This document shows positions 49,465-57,251 of a stretch of 64,000 nt of DNA, one piece after another (positions within the stretch are counted from its first letter, which is position 1; every line of letters begins with the position of its first letter). Under the pieces are notes generated by a model, which worked only from the letters and a program-made list of their open reading frames with translations, had not been told where the DNA came from and did no database searches. A program made the position numbers and the translations under genes. Source of the DNA: Metabacillus endolithicus (GTDB lineage: Bacteria > Bacillota > Bacilli > Bacillales > Bacillaceae); contig NZ_CP095550.1 of NCBI RefSeq assembly GCF_023078335.1, positions 4,508,001 through 4,572,000 on the forward strand. Reading direction: 5' to 3'.

Positions 49465-49583
49465 TTGCGAACCTAGACTATGACTCTTATAATTTAGTCG
49501 ACAAAAATTCTAATAATCTTTCAAAAATTCTTACGTTCTATCGGCACTAAATGACAGACTTCCTATTTCTTAGGATTTATACT
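49465..49583 (+). promoter_or_regulatory. spoIIG promoter with long spacer and 0A-like boxes
   Basis: ATGACA (49551-49556) and TATACT (49578-49583) are 21 bases apart, far longer than the usual 17. B. subtilis spoIIG is famous for a 22 bp spacer that makes it depend on Spo0A. Candidate 0A boxes (TGTCGAA) upstream are TTGCGAA at 49465-49471 and, on the other strand, TGTCGAC at 49497-49503. The rest of the 49326-49676 gap holds only the ftsZ terminator. Confidence 0.6.
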
Positions 49584-49676
49584 TAATGCAACAGGTCCAA
49601 AAGCTTTGAATTGTAATATAAGACAGAGTCAGAGTACAAAGGACTATTATTAAAACAGAAGGGAAAGGAGTAACAG

Positions 49677-50611
49677 ATGTCTATTTATTTAGACGTTATT
49701 TGGCTCTTAAACTTTTCCTTTGATTTGTTTCTACTTGTTTTAACAGCCATTGCATTGAAAAGGAAAATAATGAAAATAAGAATTCTTCTTGCGGCACTAT
49801 TAGGCTCAAGTATCGTGATTATGATGTTTAGCCCTTTAGCATTTATCTCTACACATCCTCTTGGAAAAATGAGTATCTCTATTTTAATGGTCTTGTTGGC
49901 ATTTGGCTTTAAACGATTTCGCTATTTTTTTCATGGCCTTTTCACCTTTTATTTTGTCACTTTTCTAGTAGGTGGTGGAATGATCGGTGTTCATTATTTT
50001 TTACAGGCAGAAATCTCTTATTTAGACGGAATCTTAATGACTAATTCAACTGGCTTTGGACACCCAATCAGCTGGTTATTTGTACTTATTGGATTTCCAG
50101 TTTTATGGATGTTTGCAAGGAATAGTTTAGAAGGCTTTGAAGCAAAAAAAATTCATTACGAACAATTGGTGACTGTTAAGATAAAGGTAGATTCAACTCA
50201 AATGACCTTAAAGGAAATTTGGTTGATAGTGGAAATCAACTGTTTGATCCGATTACTCGTAGTCCTGTTATGATTTTAGATACTCAGAAAGTTAAGGACT
50301 ATATTCCTGAACAACTCGTTCACCATGCGCTGCAAGATGATGTGATGAAGGCAATGACTGACGATCAACAAGAAGGTCACGAATGGGAGCATCGGGTTCG
50401 GATTATACCTTATCGTGTGGTAGGAAAAGAGAATCAGTTTTTATTAGGATTTAAGCCAGATGAAGTGTGGATAGAAACAAATAGTGAAAAAATCAAGGTA
50501 CAAAAGACAATTGTTGGGTTAAATCGAACTGCTCTGTCTTCAGAGGATGAATATCAATGTATCGTTCATCCGAAAATGCTTCAAGGCCCATCAATCCAAA
50601 ATGTTTCGTAA
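49677..50611 (+). CDS. spoIIGA: Sigma-E processing peptidase SpoIIGA (frameshifted in this sequence)
   Basis: Membrane aspartic protease that activates pro-sigmaE in the mother cell. Five membrane helices fill the first 150 residues. The frame breaks at the A run 50210-50212: one more A gives MTLKGNLVDSGNQLFDPITR, restoring the protease motif VDSGN with the catalytic aspartate, and continues to 50611, about 311 residues in all. The break would remove the catalytic domain, so if real the strain could not sporulate. AAAGGAG precedes ATG 49677. Next gene is its substrate, sigE. Confidence 0.92.
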
Positions 50612-50831
50612 AATTACCTACTTCTATCTTACTCCGGTTCCATTTATTTATTACGCCAGGTATAAGATTTTTTATACTATCAGAACGTAAAAGGTTTAAT
50701 GGTTGATAGTATAGAAAAATATGGCTCACGTCATTAGGATTTGGCAATAAGCCAATTTGTTAAAATAATGAATTTAAGGAAGAGATCAGGGGAGAAAAAC
50801 GCAACTGTCATATTTTAGAAGGGGGAGGAAA

Positions 50832-51551
50832 ATGAAAAAATTAAAGTTACAGCTAACATACTTATGGTATAAGTTATTAATTAAACTAGGGATTAAATCT
50901 GATGAGGTATACTACATTGGTGGAAGTGAAGCATTACCACCACCTCTTTCTAAAGATGAAGAAGAAGTTTTGCTACAAAAACTACCTTCAGGTGATCAAG
51001 CCGCTCGATCAATTTTAATTGAACGAAATTTACGATTGGTTGTTTATATTGCACGTAAATTTGAAAATACAGGAATTAATATAGAAGATTTAATCAGTAT
51101 TGGTACGATTGGCTTGATTAAGGCAGTTAATACATTTAACCCGGAAAAGAAAATAAAATTAGCTACATATGCTTCAAGATGTATAGAAAATGAAATACTC
51201 ATGTATTTACGAAGAAATAACAAATTACGCTCAGAGGTTTCTTTTGATGAACCCTTAAATATTGATTGGGATGGTAATGAGTTATTATTATCAGATGTTT
51301 TAGGTACAGAAGATGACATTATTACAAAGGATCTTGAAGCAAATGTAGACAGAAAATTACTTTTAAAGGCACTACATCAATTAAATGATCGAGAAAAACA
51401 AATTATGGAATTAAGATTTGGATTGCTTGGTGGTGAAGAAAAGACTCAAAAGGATGTGGCAGATATGTTAGGCATATCTCAATCCTATATCTCCAGGCTT
51501 GAGAAGCGTATTATTAAAAGGCTGCAAAAAGAATTTAATAAAATGGTCTAA
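50832..51551 (+). CDS. sigE: RNA polymerase sigma-E factor (pro-sigmaE)
   Basis: Mother-cell sigma factor of early sporulation, made as an inactive precursor. It is 239 residues. The first 27 or so ([20 protein letters not shown] onward) are the membrane-associated pro-sequence cut by SpoIIGA, just before [12 protein letters not shown]. Regions 2 ([35 protein letters not shown]) and 4 ([20 protein letters not shown]) are intact and nearly identical to B. subtilis. ATG 50832 follows GGGGGAGG. Confidence 0.98.
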   Translation: MKKLKLQLTYLWYKLLIKLGIKSDEVYYIGGSEALPPPLSKDEEEVLLQKLPSGDQAARSILIERNLRLVVYIARKFENTGINIEDLISIGTIGLIKAVNTFNPEKKIKLATYASRCIENEILMYLRRNNKLRSEVSFDEPLNIDWDGNELLLSDVLGTEDDIITKDLEANVDRKLLLKALHQLNDREKQIMELRFGLLGGEEKTQKDVADMLGISQSYISRLEKRIIKRLQKEFNKMV

Positions 51552-51628
51552 AAAAAAATTTCTCGGTAAAAAGTCCTTTTATATCAATTATTTAGACGGT
51601 TTCTACTCCCTTTAACTTGAAAGCTTGT

Positions 51629-51693
51629 GCATATTTTTTCCTGTCCAGGAGATACTTAACACTGTACAGCAACTCCTGTTAGGAGGGAAAGAT
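51629..51693 (+). promoter_or_regulatory. sigG promoter (sigmaF/sigmaG type) and ribosome-site-masking leader hairpin
   Basis: GCATA (51629-51633), 14 bases, GGAGATACT (51648-51656) is a forespore promoter. In the leader, CTCCT (51673-51677) pairs with AGGAG (51681-51685), which is the Shine-Dalgarno core of sigG, across a 3-base loop. B. subtilis sigG has a comparable hairpin that dampens translation. Confidence 0.75.
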
Positions 51694-52473
51694 GTGACAA
51701 GAAATAAAGTTGAAATTTGTGGAGTAGATACCTCTAAACTTCCAGTTCTTAAGAATGAGAAAATGAGAGAGCTATTTAAGCGAATGCAAAACGGAGACAT
51801 ATCAGCAAGAGAAGAGCTGGTAAATGGCAACTTAAGATTGGTACTTAGTGTAATCCAGCGATTTAACAACCGAGGAGAATTTGTTGACGATTTGTTTCAA
51901 GTTGGCTGTATAGGATTAATGAAATCAATCGATAATTTTGACTTAGGCCAGAACGTCAAATTTTCAACATATGCTGTACCAATGATTATCGGAGAAATCC
52001 GAAGATACTTAAGAGATAATAACCCAATCCGTGTCTCCCGTTCTTTAAGAGACATCGCTTACAAAGCACTACAAGTAAGAGAACGTTTAATGAGTGAGAC
52101 CTCCCGGGAGCCAACCGCAGAGGAAATATCAAAAGTACTTGATGTCCCACATGAGGAAATTGTATTTGCACTTGATGCTATTCAAGACCCGGTTTCACTT
52201 TTTGAGCCTATCTACAATGATGGGGGAGACCCAATTTTTGTCATGGATCAGTTAAGTGATGAAAAAAATCGCGATATTCAGTGGATTGAAGAATTAGCAT
52301 TAAAAGAAGGTATGAGACGCCTTAACAGCCGAGAAAAGCTAATTCTACGCAAGAGATTTTTCCAAGGCAAAACTCAAATGGAAGTCGCAGAAGAAATAGG
52401 GATTTCTCAAGCACAAGTTTCTCGTCTAGAAAAAGCTGCAATTAAACAAATGAATAAAAATATCCAAAATTAA
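51694..52473 (+). CDS. sigG: RNA polymerase sigma-G factor
   Basis: Late forespore sigma factor. It is 259 residues with region 2 (LVNGNLRLVLSVIQRFNNRG, DDLFQVGCIGLMKSID), region 3 and region 4 (KTQMEVAEEIGISQAQVSRL), almost identical to B. subtilis SigG. The GTG at 51694 (MTRNKVEICGVDTSKLPVL) is the known start, with TAGGAGGG upstream; the in-frame extension to 51625 covers the promoter and is not coding. Confidence 0.98.
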   Translation: MTRNKVEICGVDTSKLPVLKNEKMRELFKRMQNGDISAREELVNGNLRLVLSVIQRFNNRGEFVDDLFQVGCIGLMKSIDNFDLGQNVKFSTYAVPMIIGEIRRYLRDNNPIRVSRSLRDIAYKALQVRERLMSETSREPTAEEISKVLDVPHEEIVFALDAIQDPVSLFEPIYNDGGDPIFVMDQLSDEKNRDIQWIEELALKEGMRRLNSREKLILRKRFFQGKTQMEVAEEIGISQAQVSRLEKAAIKQMNKNIQN

Positions 52474-52500
52474 GGCTGCTCTTTTGAGTAGTCTTTTTAT
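52474..52500 (+). terminator. Terminator after sigG
   Basis: GGCTGCTC-TTTT-GAGTAGTC, a stem using G-U pairs, followed by TTTTTATTTT. The following 250 bp to ylmC show no gene; ylmA and ylmB of B. subtilis are absent. Confidence 0.75.
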
Positions 52501-52745
52501 TTTGTACGTTGATACACAACTCATTCTGTAAAGTCCTTACCACTTCTTTTACTACACTTCAGAAATCTTAACCACCACTTCAACAACAAGCTGTAGAATA
52601 CCTATTTTAAGTATGACATAAAAAAATCTGAACGAATTGAATAGTTTATGCTATAAGCTACATAGATATGTAATAGAGGATTTCTTATAAATGTATACAG
52701 TAATGATTTAATAGATAATGAATTTGAATAATGGGGGTAAAGTTA

Positions 52746-53000
52746 ATGAATATATCCGAGTTCCAAACAAAAGATGTTGTTAATGTTTCAGATGGAAAAA
52801 AGATGGGTAACATTGGAGATTTTGATATTAATGTTACAACAGGGAAAATTCAAGCCATCATTATAAATGGTCAAGGAAGAATGCTTGGTTTTTTTGGAAA
52901 AGACGAGGAATTCGTCATTCCATGGCGAAATATAGTAAAAATAGGGGAAGATGTTATTTTAGTGAGAATGAATCGACAAATTGAGCTTCAAGATGAATAA
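52746..53000 (+). CDS. ylmC: YlmC/YmxH family sporulation protein
   Basis: PRC-barrel-like protein of 84 residues (MNISEFQTKDVVNVSDGKKM), a sporulation protein of the YlmC/YmxH family with unknown mechanism. The conserved GFFGKDEEFVIPWRNIVKIGED is at its C-terminal half. ATG 52746 is used with GGGGGTAAAG upstream; the longer frame from 52731 overlaps that site. Confidence 0.92.
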   Translation: MNISEFQTKDVVNVSDGKKMGNIGDFDINVTTGKIQAIIINGQGRMLGFFGKDEEFVIPWRNIVKIGEDVILVRMNRQIELQDE

Positions 53001-53091
53001 ATTGTCAATGAAAGCTAAACGTAACGGGTAATATGTGGTAAAATAAAGAGCGTTAGAACCAAATTAATGTCGAATATAAAAGGTTGAAACA

Positions 53092-53931
53092 ATGATGACA
53101 GCAAACTCTTTTCAGTTAGAGGATAAAATGTATTTGTCAGTCAGTCCCTGGGATGGTTTAATAAAGGGTCTTTCAGTTGGGTTTACAACTAAAAACGGTG
53201 GTAATAGTGTTGAAGAATTTTCCTCTTTAAACCTAGGTCTTCACGTTAACGACCAAAACGAAATTGTTATAAAGAACAGAGATCAACTTGCAAAGGCTTT
53301 GGGATTTACATTAGATAACTGGGTTTTTGCAGAACAAGTTCATTCCAATGTTATAAAGAAAGTGACAAAAGAGAGCAAAGGAAAGGGTATAAGTGTATAT
53401 ACAGATGGATTAACTGCGTCTGACGGTATTTACACGTCTGAAAAGGGAATCATGCTATCTCTGTGTTTTGCAGATTGTGTGCCTTTATACTTTATTGCTC
53501 CCGAACATTCTTTAATTGGTCTTGCTCATGCTGGCTGGAAAGGGACAGTAAAGAATATTGCTGGTGAAATGATCATAAAGTGGAATAAAGACGAGGGAGT
53601 AAACCTAAAGGATATTAAAGTAGCTATTGGTCCCGCAATTAATGATTGTTGTTATATTGTTGACGAAAAAGTGATATCCTCAATAGATAAGAATATTTTA
53701 AAAGAATACCCATTGCCTTATAACACTGTATCAGAGGGGCAATACAAATTAAACCTTCCTCTACTTAATAAATACTATCTTTTGAGTGCAGGTATACCGG
53801 ATGAAAATATTATAACATCCGATTTATGTACAAGTTGTGAAAGTGGACTGTTTTTTTCTCATCGTCGTGACAAAGGAAAAACAGGTAGGATGTTAAGCTT
53901 TATTGGAATAAATGAGGAGGCTCACCTGTAG
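53092..53931 (+). CDS. ylmD: Multicopper-oxidase-fold purine nucleoside phosphorylase family protein YlmD
   Basis: YfiH/PgeF (DUF152) family, which includes purine nucleoside phosphorylases and cell wall editing enzymes. It is 279 residues. Metal-site motifs are clear: FAEQVHSNV (H, about 83), [11 protein letters not shown] (C, about 129), [11 protein letters not shown] (H, about 144) and [23 protein letters not shown] at the end. AAAGGTTGAA precedes the ATG pair at 53092. Two bases separate it from ylmE. Confidence 0.93.
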   Translation: MMTANSFQLEDKMYLSVSPWDGLIKGLSVGFTTKNGGNSVEEFSSLNLGLHVNDQNEIVIKNRDQLAKALGFTLDNWVFAEQVHSNVIKKVTKESKGKGISVYTDGLTASDGIYTSEKGIMLSLCFADCVPLYFIAPEHSLIGLAHAGWKGTVKNIAGEMIIKWNKDEGVNLKDIKVAIGPAINDCCYIVDEKVISSIDKNILKEYPLPYNTVSEGQYKLNLPLLNKYYLLSAGIPDENIITSDLCTSCESGLFFSHRRDKGKTGRMLSFIGINEEAHL

Positions 53932-53933
53932 AA

Positions 53934-54620
53934 ATGAACGTGCAGGAAAATTACCGTAATATACGTAGTACAATTGAAAAAACATGTGAACGAATAGGTA
54001 GAAATGCAAATGAAGTACATGTAGTTGCTGTAACAAAGTATGTAAGTGTTCAACGTGCAAAGGAAGCCCTTGATGCTGGAGTTAAACATTTAGGAGAAAA
54101 CAGAGATGAAGGTCTTATTGAAAAAATAGAAATTATAGGAGAAGGTCCTAATTGGCACTTTATCGGTTCATTGCAAACACGTAAGGTGAAGAATATTATC
54201 AATAAAGTTGATTATATTCATTCGTTAGATCGCCTTTCATTAGCAAAAGAAATTGATAAGCGTGCTCAACAACCTATTAAATGCTTTGTTCAAGTTAATG
54301 TTTCCGGCGAAGAAGCTAAGCATGGCTGTTCACCAGAAGATGTTGTAAAATTTATTCAAACATTATCAGAGTATCCTAACATTATGATTGTTGGATTAAT
54401 GACAATGGCACCATTAACTGAGGACCATGATGTTATTCGAGGCTGTTTTAAACGATTAAAACAGCTTCAGCAAGATGTACAAGCATTACAACTCCTATCG
54501 GCACCTTGTATGGAACTATCAATGGGTATGTCTAATGATTATGAAATAGCGATTGAAGAAGGTGCTACTTTTATTAGAATTGGCACTTCTCTGGTCGGAA
54601 ATGAAATTGGAGGTGTATAA
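53934..54620 (+). CDS. ylmE: YggS family pyridoxal phosphate homeostasis protein YlmE
   Basis: PLP-binding protein of the YggS/PLPBP family that buffers vitamin B6 and amino acid pools. It is 228 residues, alanine-racemase-like barrel. The PLP lysine is K35 in VVAVTKYVS, and the family motifs [20 protein letters not shown] and [12 protein letters not shown] are present. ATG 53934 follows GAGGAGGCTC inside the ylmD end. Cotranscribed with sepF. Confidence 0.95.
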   Translation: MNVQENYRNIRSTIEKTCERIGRNANEVHVVAVTKYVSVQRAKEALDAGVKHLGENRDEGLIEKIEIIGEGPNWHFIGSLQTRKVKNIINKVDYIHSLDRLSLAKEIDKRAQQPIKCFVQVNVSGEEAKHGCSPEDVVKFIQTLSEYPNIMIVGLMTMAPLTEDHDVIRGCFKRLKQLQQDVQALQLLSAPCMELSMGMSNDYEIAIEEGATFIRIGTSLVGNEIGGV

Positions 54621-54621
54621 G

Positions 54622-55080
54622 ATGTCAATCAAAAATAGATTTAAAAGTTTTTTCGCATTAGAAGATGAAGAATATGAATATGATGAGAATGAGGGGTATG
54701 ATGAAGAGTTTGAAACAACTCAACAGCAACAACAACCCTTGGCAACTAAACATCAATCTCAACCAGCAAAGCAAAATGTGGTGAGTTTGCAAAGTATTCA
54801 AAAATCCTCTAAAGTTGTTTTAAGTGAACCAAGAGTGTATGCTGAAGCTCAAGAAGTTGCAGATCATTTGAAGAATCGCCGTGCGGTGGTTGTTAATCTT
54901 CAAAGTATACAAAGAGATCAGGCGAAAAGAATTGTTGATTTTTTGAGTGGTACGGTATACGCAATTGGTGGAGATATTCAGCGAATTGGAATGAACATTT
55001 TTTTATGTACTCCTGATAATGTTGATGTTTCAGGCTCCATATCTGAATTAGTAACAGAAGATGATCATCAAAGGTGGTAG
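54622..55080 (+). CDS. sepF: Cell division protein SepF (YlmF)
   Basis: FtsZ-bundling membrane anchor of the division ring. It is 152 residues: an N-terminal amphipathic helix ([11 protein letters not shown]) for membrane binding, an acidic and Q-rich linker (about 14-55), and the C-terminal SepF core ([38 protein letters not shown]). ATG 54622 has GGAGGTG upstream; the in-frame region back to 54553 is inside ylmE. Confidence 0.97.
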   Translation: MSIKNRFKSFFALEDEEYEYDENEGYDEEFETTQQQQQPLATKHQSQPAKQNVVSLQSIQKSSKVVLSEPRVYAEAQEVADHLKNRRAVVVNLQSIQRDQAKRIVDFLSGTVYAIGGDIQRIGMNIFLCTPDNVDVSGSISELVTEDDHQRW

Positions 55081-55086
55081 ACAAAC

Positions 55087-55350
55087 ATGGGTATATTATT
55101 TAGTTTACTCTCTACATTAATTACTTTTTATTCGTACGCGCTAATTGTTTACATATTACTATCTTGGTTCCCAGGAGCAAGGGAATCAGGATTCGGGCAA
55201 TTTTTAGCAAAAATTTGCGAACCATACCTAGAGCCCTTCCGGAAATTCATTCCACCACTTGGTATGATTGATATTTCGCCGATTGTTGCAATTTTAGCTC
55301 TACGATTTGCTCAATATGGAATTGCTTCGATCTTCAGAATGATTGGCTAA
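55087..55350 (+). CDS. ylmG: YggT family membrane protein YlmG
   Basis: An 87-residue YggT family protein with two membrane helices and the conserved loop [22 protein letters not shown]. It is linked to division and nucleoid organisation in some bacteria and chloroplasts, but its exact role is unknown. It starts 6 bases after sepF, with AAGGTGG as ribosome site, and is followed by a terminator. Confidence 0.95.
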   Translation: MGILFSLLSTLITFYSYALIVYILLSWFPGARESGFGQFLAKICEPYLEPFRKFIPPLGMIDISPIVAILALRFAQYGIASIFRMIG

Positions 55351-55377
55351 GGGACTATAAGTAGTCCCTCTTTTTCA
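55348..55377 (+). terminator. Terminator after ylmG
   Basis: AAGGGACTA-TAAG-TAGTCCCT stem and CTTTTTC tail, overlapping the ylmG stop. Confidence 0.85.
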
Positions 55378-55408
55378 TTTAGGTAAAGAAATATATTGGA
55401 GTTGGGTT

Positions 55409-56185
55409 ATGGATCATATATATCAACATTTTCGCAATGAAGAGAAACAATTTATTGATCAAGTTTTAGAGTGGAAGGATATTGTATTAAATCAATATAG
55501 TCCAAAGCTAACTGATTTTTTAGATCCACGCGAGCAAGAAATTGTAGCATCAGTAATAGGTGAAAATCTGGATATAAAGGTGATGTTTTCTGGTGGTGTT
55601 CAGGATACTGAAAGAAAAAGAGCTTTTATTTATCCGGATTATTATCAGCCACATGAAGAGGATTTTCAGTTAACACTTTTTGAAATTCATTATGCAAGTA
55701 AATTTGTTTCTTTACAGCATAGACAAGTATTAGGTTCTTTAATGAGTTTAGGTCTAAAGAGATCTAAATTTGGGGATATACGATTTTACGAAGAAGTTGT
55801 TCAATTTGTGTGTGCAAGTGAAATTGCCGATTATTTGCGTGCTAATTTTTATGAGATTGGCCGAGCAAAAGTTACTCTCAAAGAAATGAGTGTAGAAAAA
55901 CTTATACCTCATGTTGAAGATGTACAGGAAATAGTAACAACGGTATCTTCTCTTAGACTAGATGTGGTTTGTTCAGCTATTTATACTATTTCACGACAAA
56001 AGATTCAACCGTTAATTACAAATGGACTCGTAAAAGTGAATTGGAAAACAGTAGACTCGGTCTCTTTTGAATGCCGAGAAGGGGATACTCTCTCAGTCAG
56101 AGGTTTTGGAAGGAGTAAACTCGTTTCAATGGAAGGGAAAACAAAAAAAGACCGATTCAGAGTTATCATTCATAAACAAAAATAA
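55409..56185 (+). CDS. ylmH: S4-domain RNA-binding protein YlmH
   Basis: A 258-residue RNA-binding protein with a C-terminal S4 domain (about 182-240; LDVVCSAIYTISRQKIQPLI, VKVNWKTVDSVSFECREGD). Recent work on B. subtilis YlmH ties it to ribosome-associated quality control of stalled 50S complexes. The N-terminal half has the family start HFRNEEKQFIDQVLEWKD. ATG 55409 with TTGGAGTTGGG upstream. Confidence 0.94.
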   Translation: MDHIYQHFRNEEKQFIDQVLEWKDIVLNQYSPKLTDFLDPREQEIVASVIGENLDIKVMFSGGVQDTERKRAFIYPDYYQPHEEDFQLTLFEIHYASKFVSLQHRQVLGSLMSLGLKRSKFGDIRFYEEVVQFVCASEIADYLRANFYEIGRAKVTLKEMSVEKLIPHVEDVQEIVTTVSSLRLDVVCSAIYTISRQKIQPLITNGLVKVNWKTVDSVSFECREGDTLSVRGFGRSKLVSMEGKTKKDRFRVIIHKQK

Positions 56186-56259
56186 ATGACCCGAAATAGT
56201 TTTAGAAAATAGTGAAACATAAAATTATTTTAAGAAAAAACAGGAATTTCAACAAACCT

Positions 56260-56280
56260 GTCGAAATATGATTTATAATG
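56260..56280 (+). promoter_or_regulatory. divIVA promoter region with a perfect 0A box
   Basis: TGTCGAA (56260-56266) is an exact Spo0A box and lies 8 bases before TATAAT (56275-56280). No good -35 box is seen at 17 bases. Spo0A bound here would overlap RNA polymerase. Confidence 0.5.
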
Positions 56281-56324
56281 TTGACAAGGATTAACTATTT
56301 CACTACATATTGGAGGTGGCACCC

Positions 56325-56831
56325 GTGCCTTTAACACCGTTAGATATCCATAATAAGGAATTTAATAAAGGGTTTCGTGGATATGATGAAGATGAAGTTA
56401 ACGAGTTTTTAGATCAGGTTATCAAAGATTATGAAATGATTATCAGAGAAAAGAAAGAGCTTGAATCTCGTGTTACAGAACTAACAGAGAAACTCGGTCA
56501 CTTTACTAATATTGAAGACACATTGAATAAATCAATCATTATAGCACAAGAAGCAGCAGAAGAAGTGAAGCGGAATGCTCAGAAAGAATCAAAGCTGATT
56601 ATTAAAGAGGCGGAAAAAAACGCAGACCGAATTATTAATGAATCTTTAGCTAAATCAAGAAAAATTGCTATGGAAATTGAAGAGCTAAAAAAACAGTCAA
56701 AAGTATTCAGAACCCGTTTCCAAATGCTTATAGAGGCACAGCTCGACCTGCTTAAAAATGATGATTGGGATCATTTATTAGAATACGAGGTTGAGCCTAT
56801 TTTTGGAGAAACAGAAGAATCCAAAAGTTAA
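56325..56831 (+). CDS. divIVA: Septum and pole localisation protein DivIVA
   Basis: Coiled-coil protein that recognises curved membrane at poles and septa, recruiting MinJ/MinCD and sporulation factors. It is 168 residues. The N-terminal membrane-binding domain reads PLTPLDIHNKEFNKGFRGYD, followed by long coiled coils (about 30-150). The GTG at 56325 is preceded by GGAGGTGG, as in B. subtilis; ORF extension to 56310 covers the ribosome site only. Confidence 0.97.
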   Translation: MPLTPLDIHNKEFNKGFRGYDEDEVNEFLDQVIKDYEMIIREKKELESRVTELTEKLGHFTNIEDTLNKSIIIAQEAAEEVKRNAQKESKLIIKEAEKNADRIINESLAKSRKIAMEIEELKKQSKVFRTRFQMLIEAQLDLLKNDDWDHLLEYEVEPIFGETEESKS

Positions 56832-56833
56832 AC

Positions 56834-56863
56834 TTGACTTTTTTAATTTCAATCGCATATAAT
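56834..56863 (+). promoter_or_regulatory. ileS promoter
   Basis: TTGACT (56834-56839), 18 bases, TATAAT (56858-56863): a good sigmaA promoter immediately after divIVA. Transcription should start near 56870. Confidence 0.8.
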
Positions 56864-56869
56864 ACGAAA

Positions 56870-57160
56870 ACATAGATATGTTTTTTGCTCTAATAATACA
56901 AATACTAAATATAACTGTGATAGGGACAGTAGTCTTTTATTTTCTTTATATTAGCGAATCGAGGATGGTGTAAGCTCGACATAAAGATAAAAGATGAACA
57001 TCACCCTTGAGTTCCAGGCTGAACATGTTACCATTAGTAAGCTGTGGCGTATATATTCACGTTACGAATACTAGAGTGGATTAAAGTAGTGTATTTAATC
57101 TAGTAGGGTGGTACCGCGAGAAAACCTTCTCGTCCCTTTTGGGATGAGAAGGTTTTTTGT
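56870..57160 (+). promoter_or_regulatory. Isoleucine T-box leader of ileS
   Basis: Binds uncharged tRNA(Ile) to prevent termination. The specifier codon ATC (57000-57002) is in the context GAACATCACC. The T-box AGGGTGGTACCGCG is at 57105-57118. The terminator AACCTTCTCGTCCC...GGGATGAGAAGGTT with a T run ends near 57158; the alternative antiterminator uses the T-box stretch. Confidence 0.95.
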
Positions 57161-57251
57161 GTTGTATTAGATAGAATTTTTAAAACATTTACTTATTTTG
57201 ATCAACAATTCAATGAAAAAAGAGCTATTAAAATAACTGGAGGAATTAGTG

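Noticed and set aside
50493..50747. Minus-strand frame across the spoIIGA end
   Set aside because: No ribosome site; conflicts with spoIIGA.
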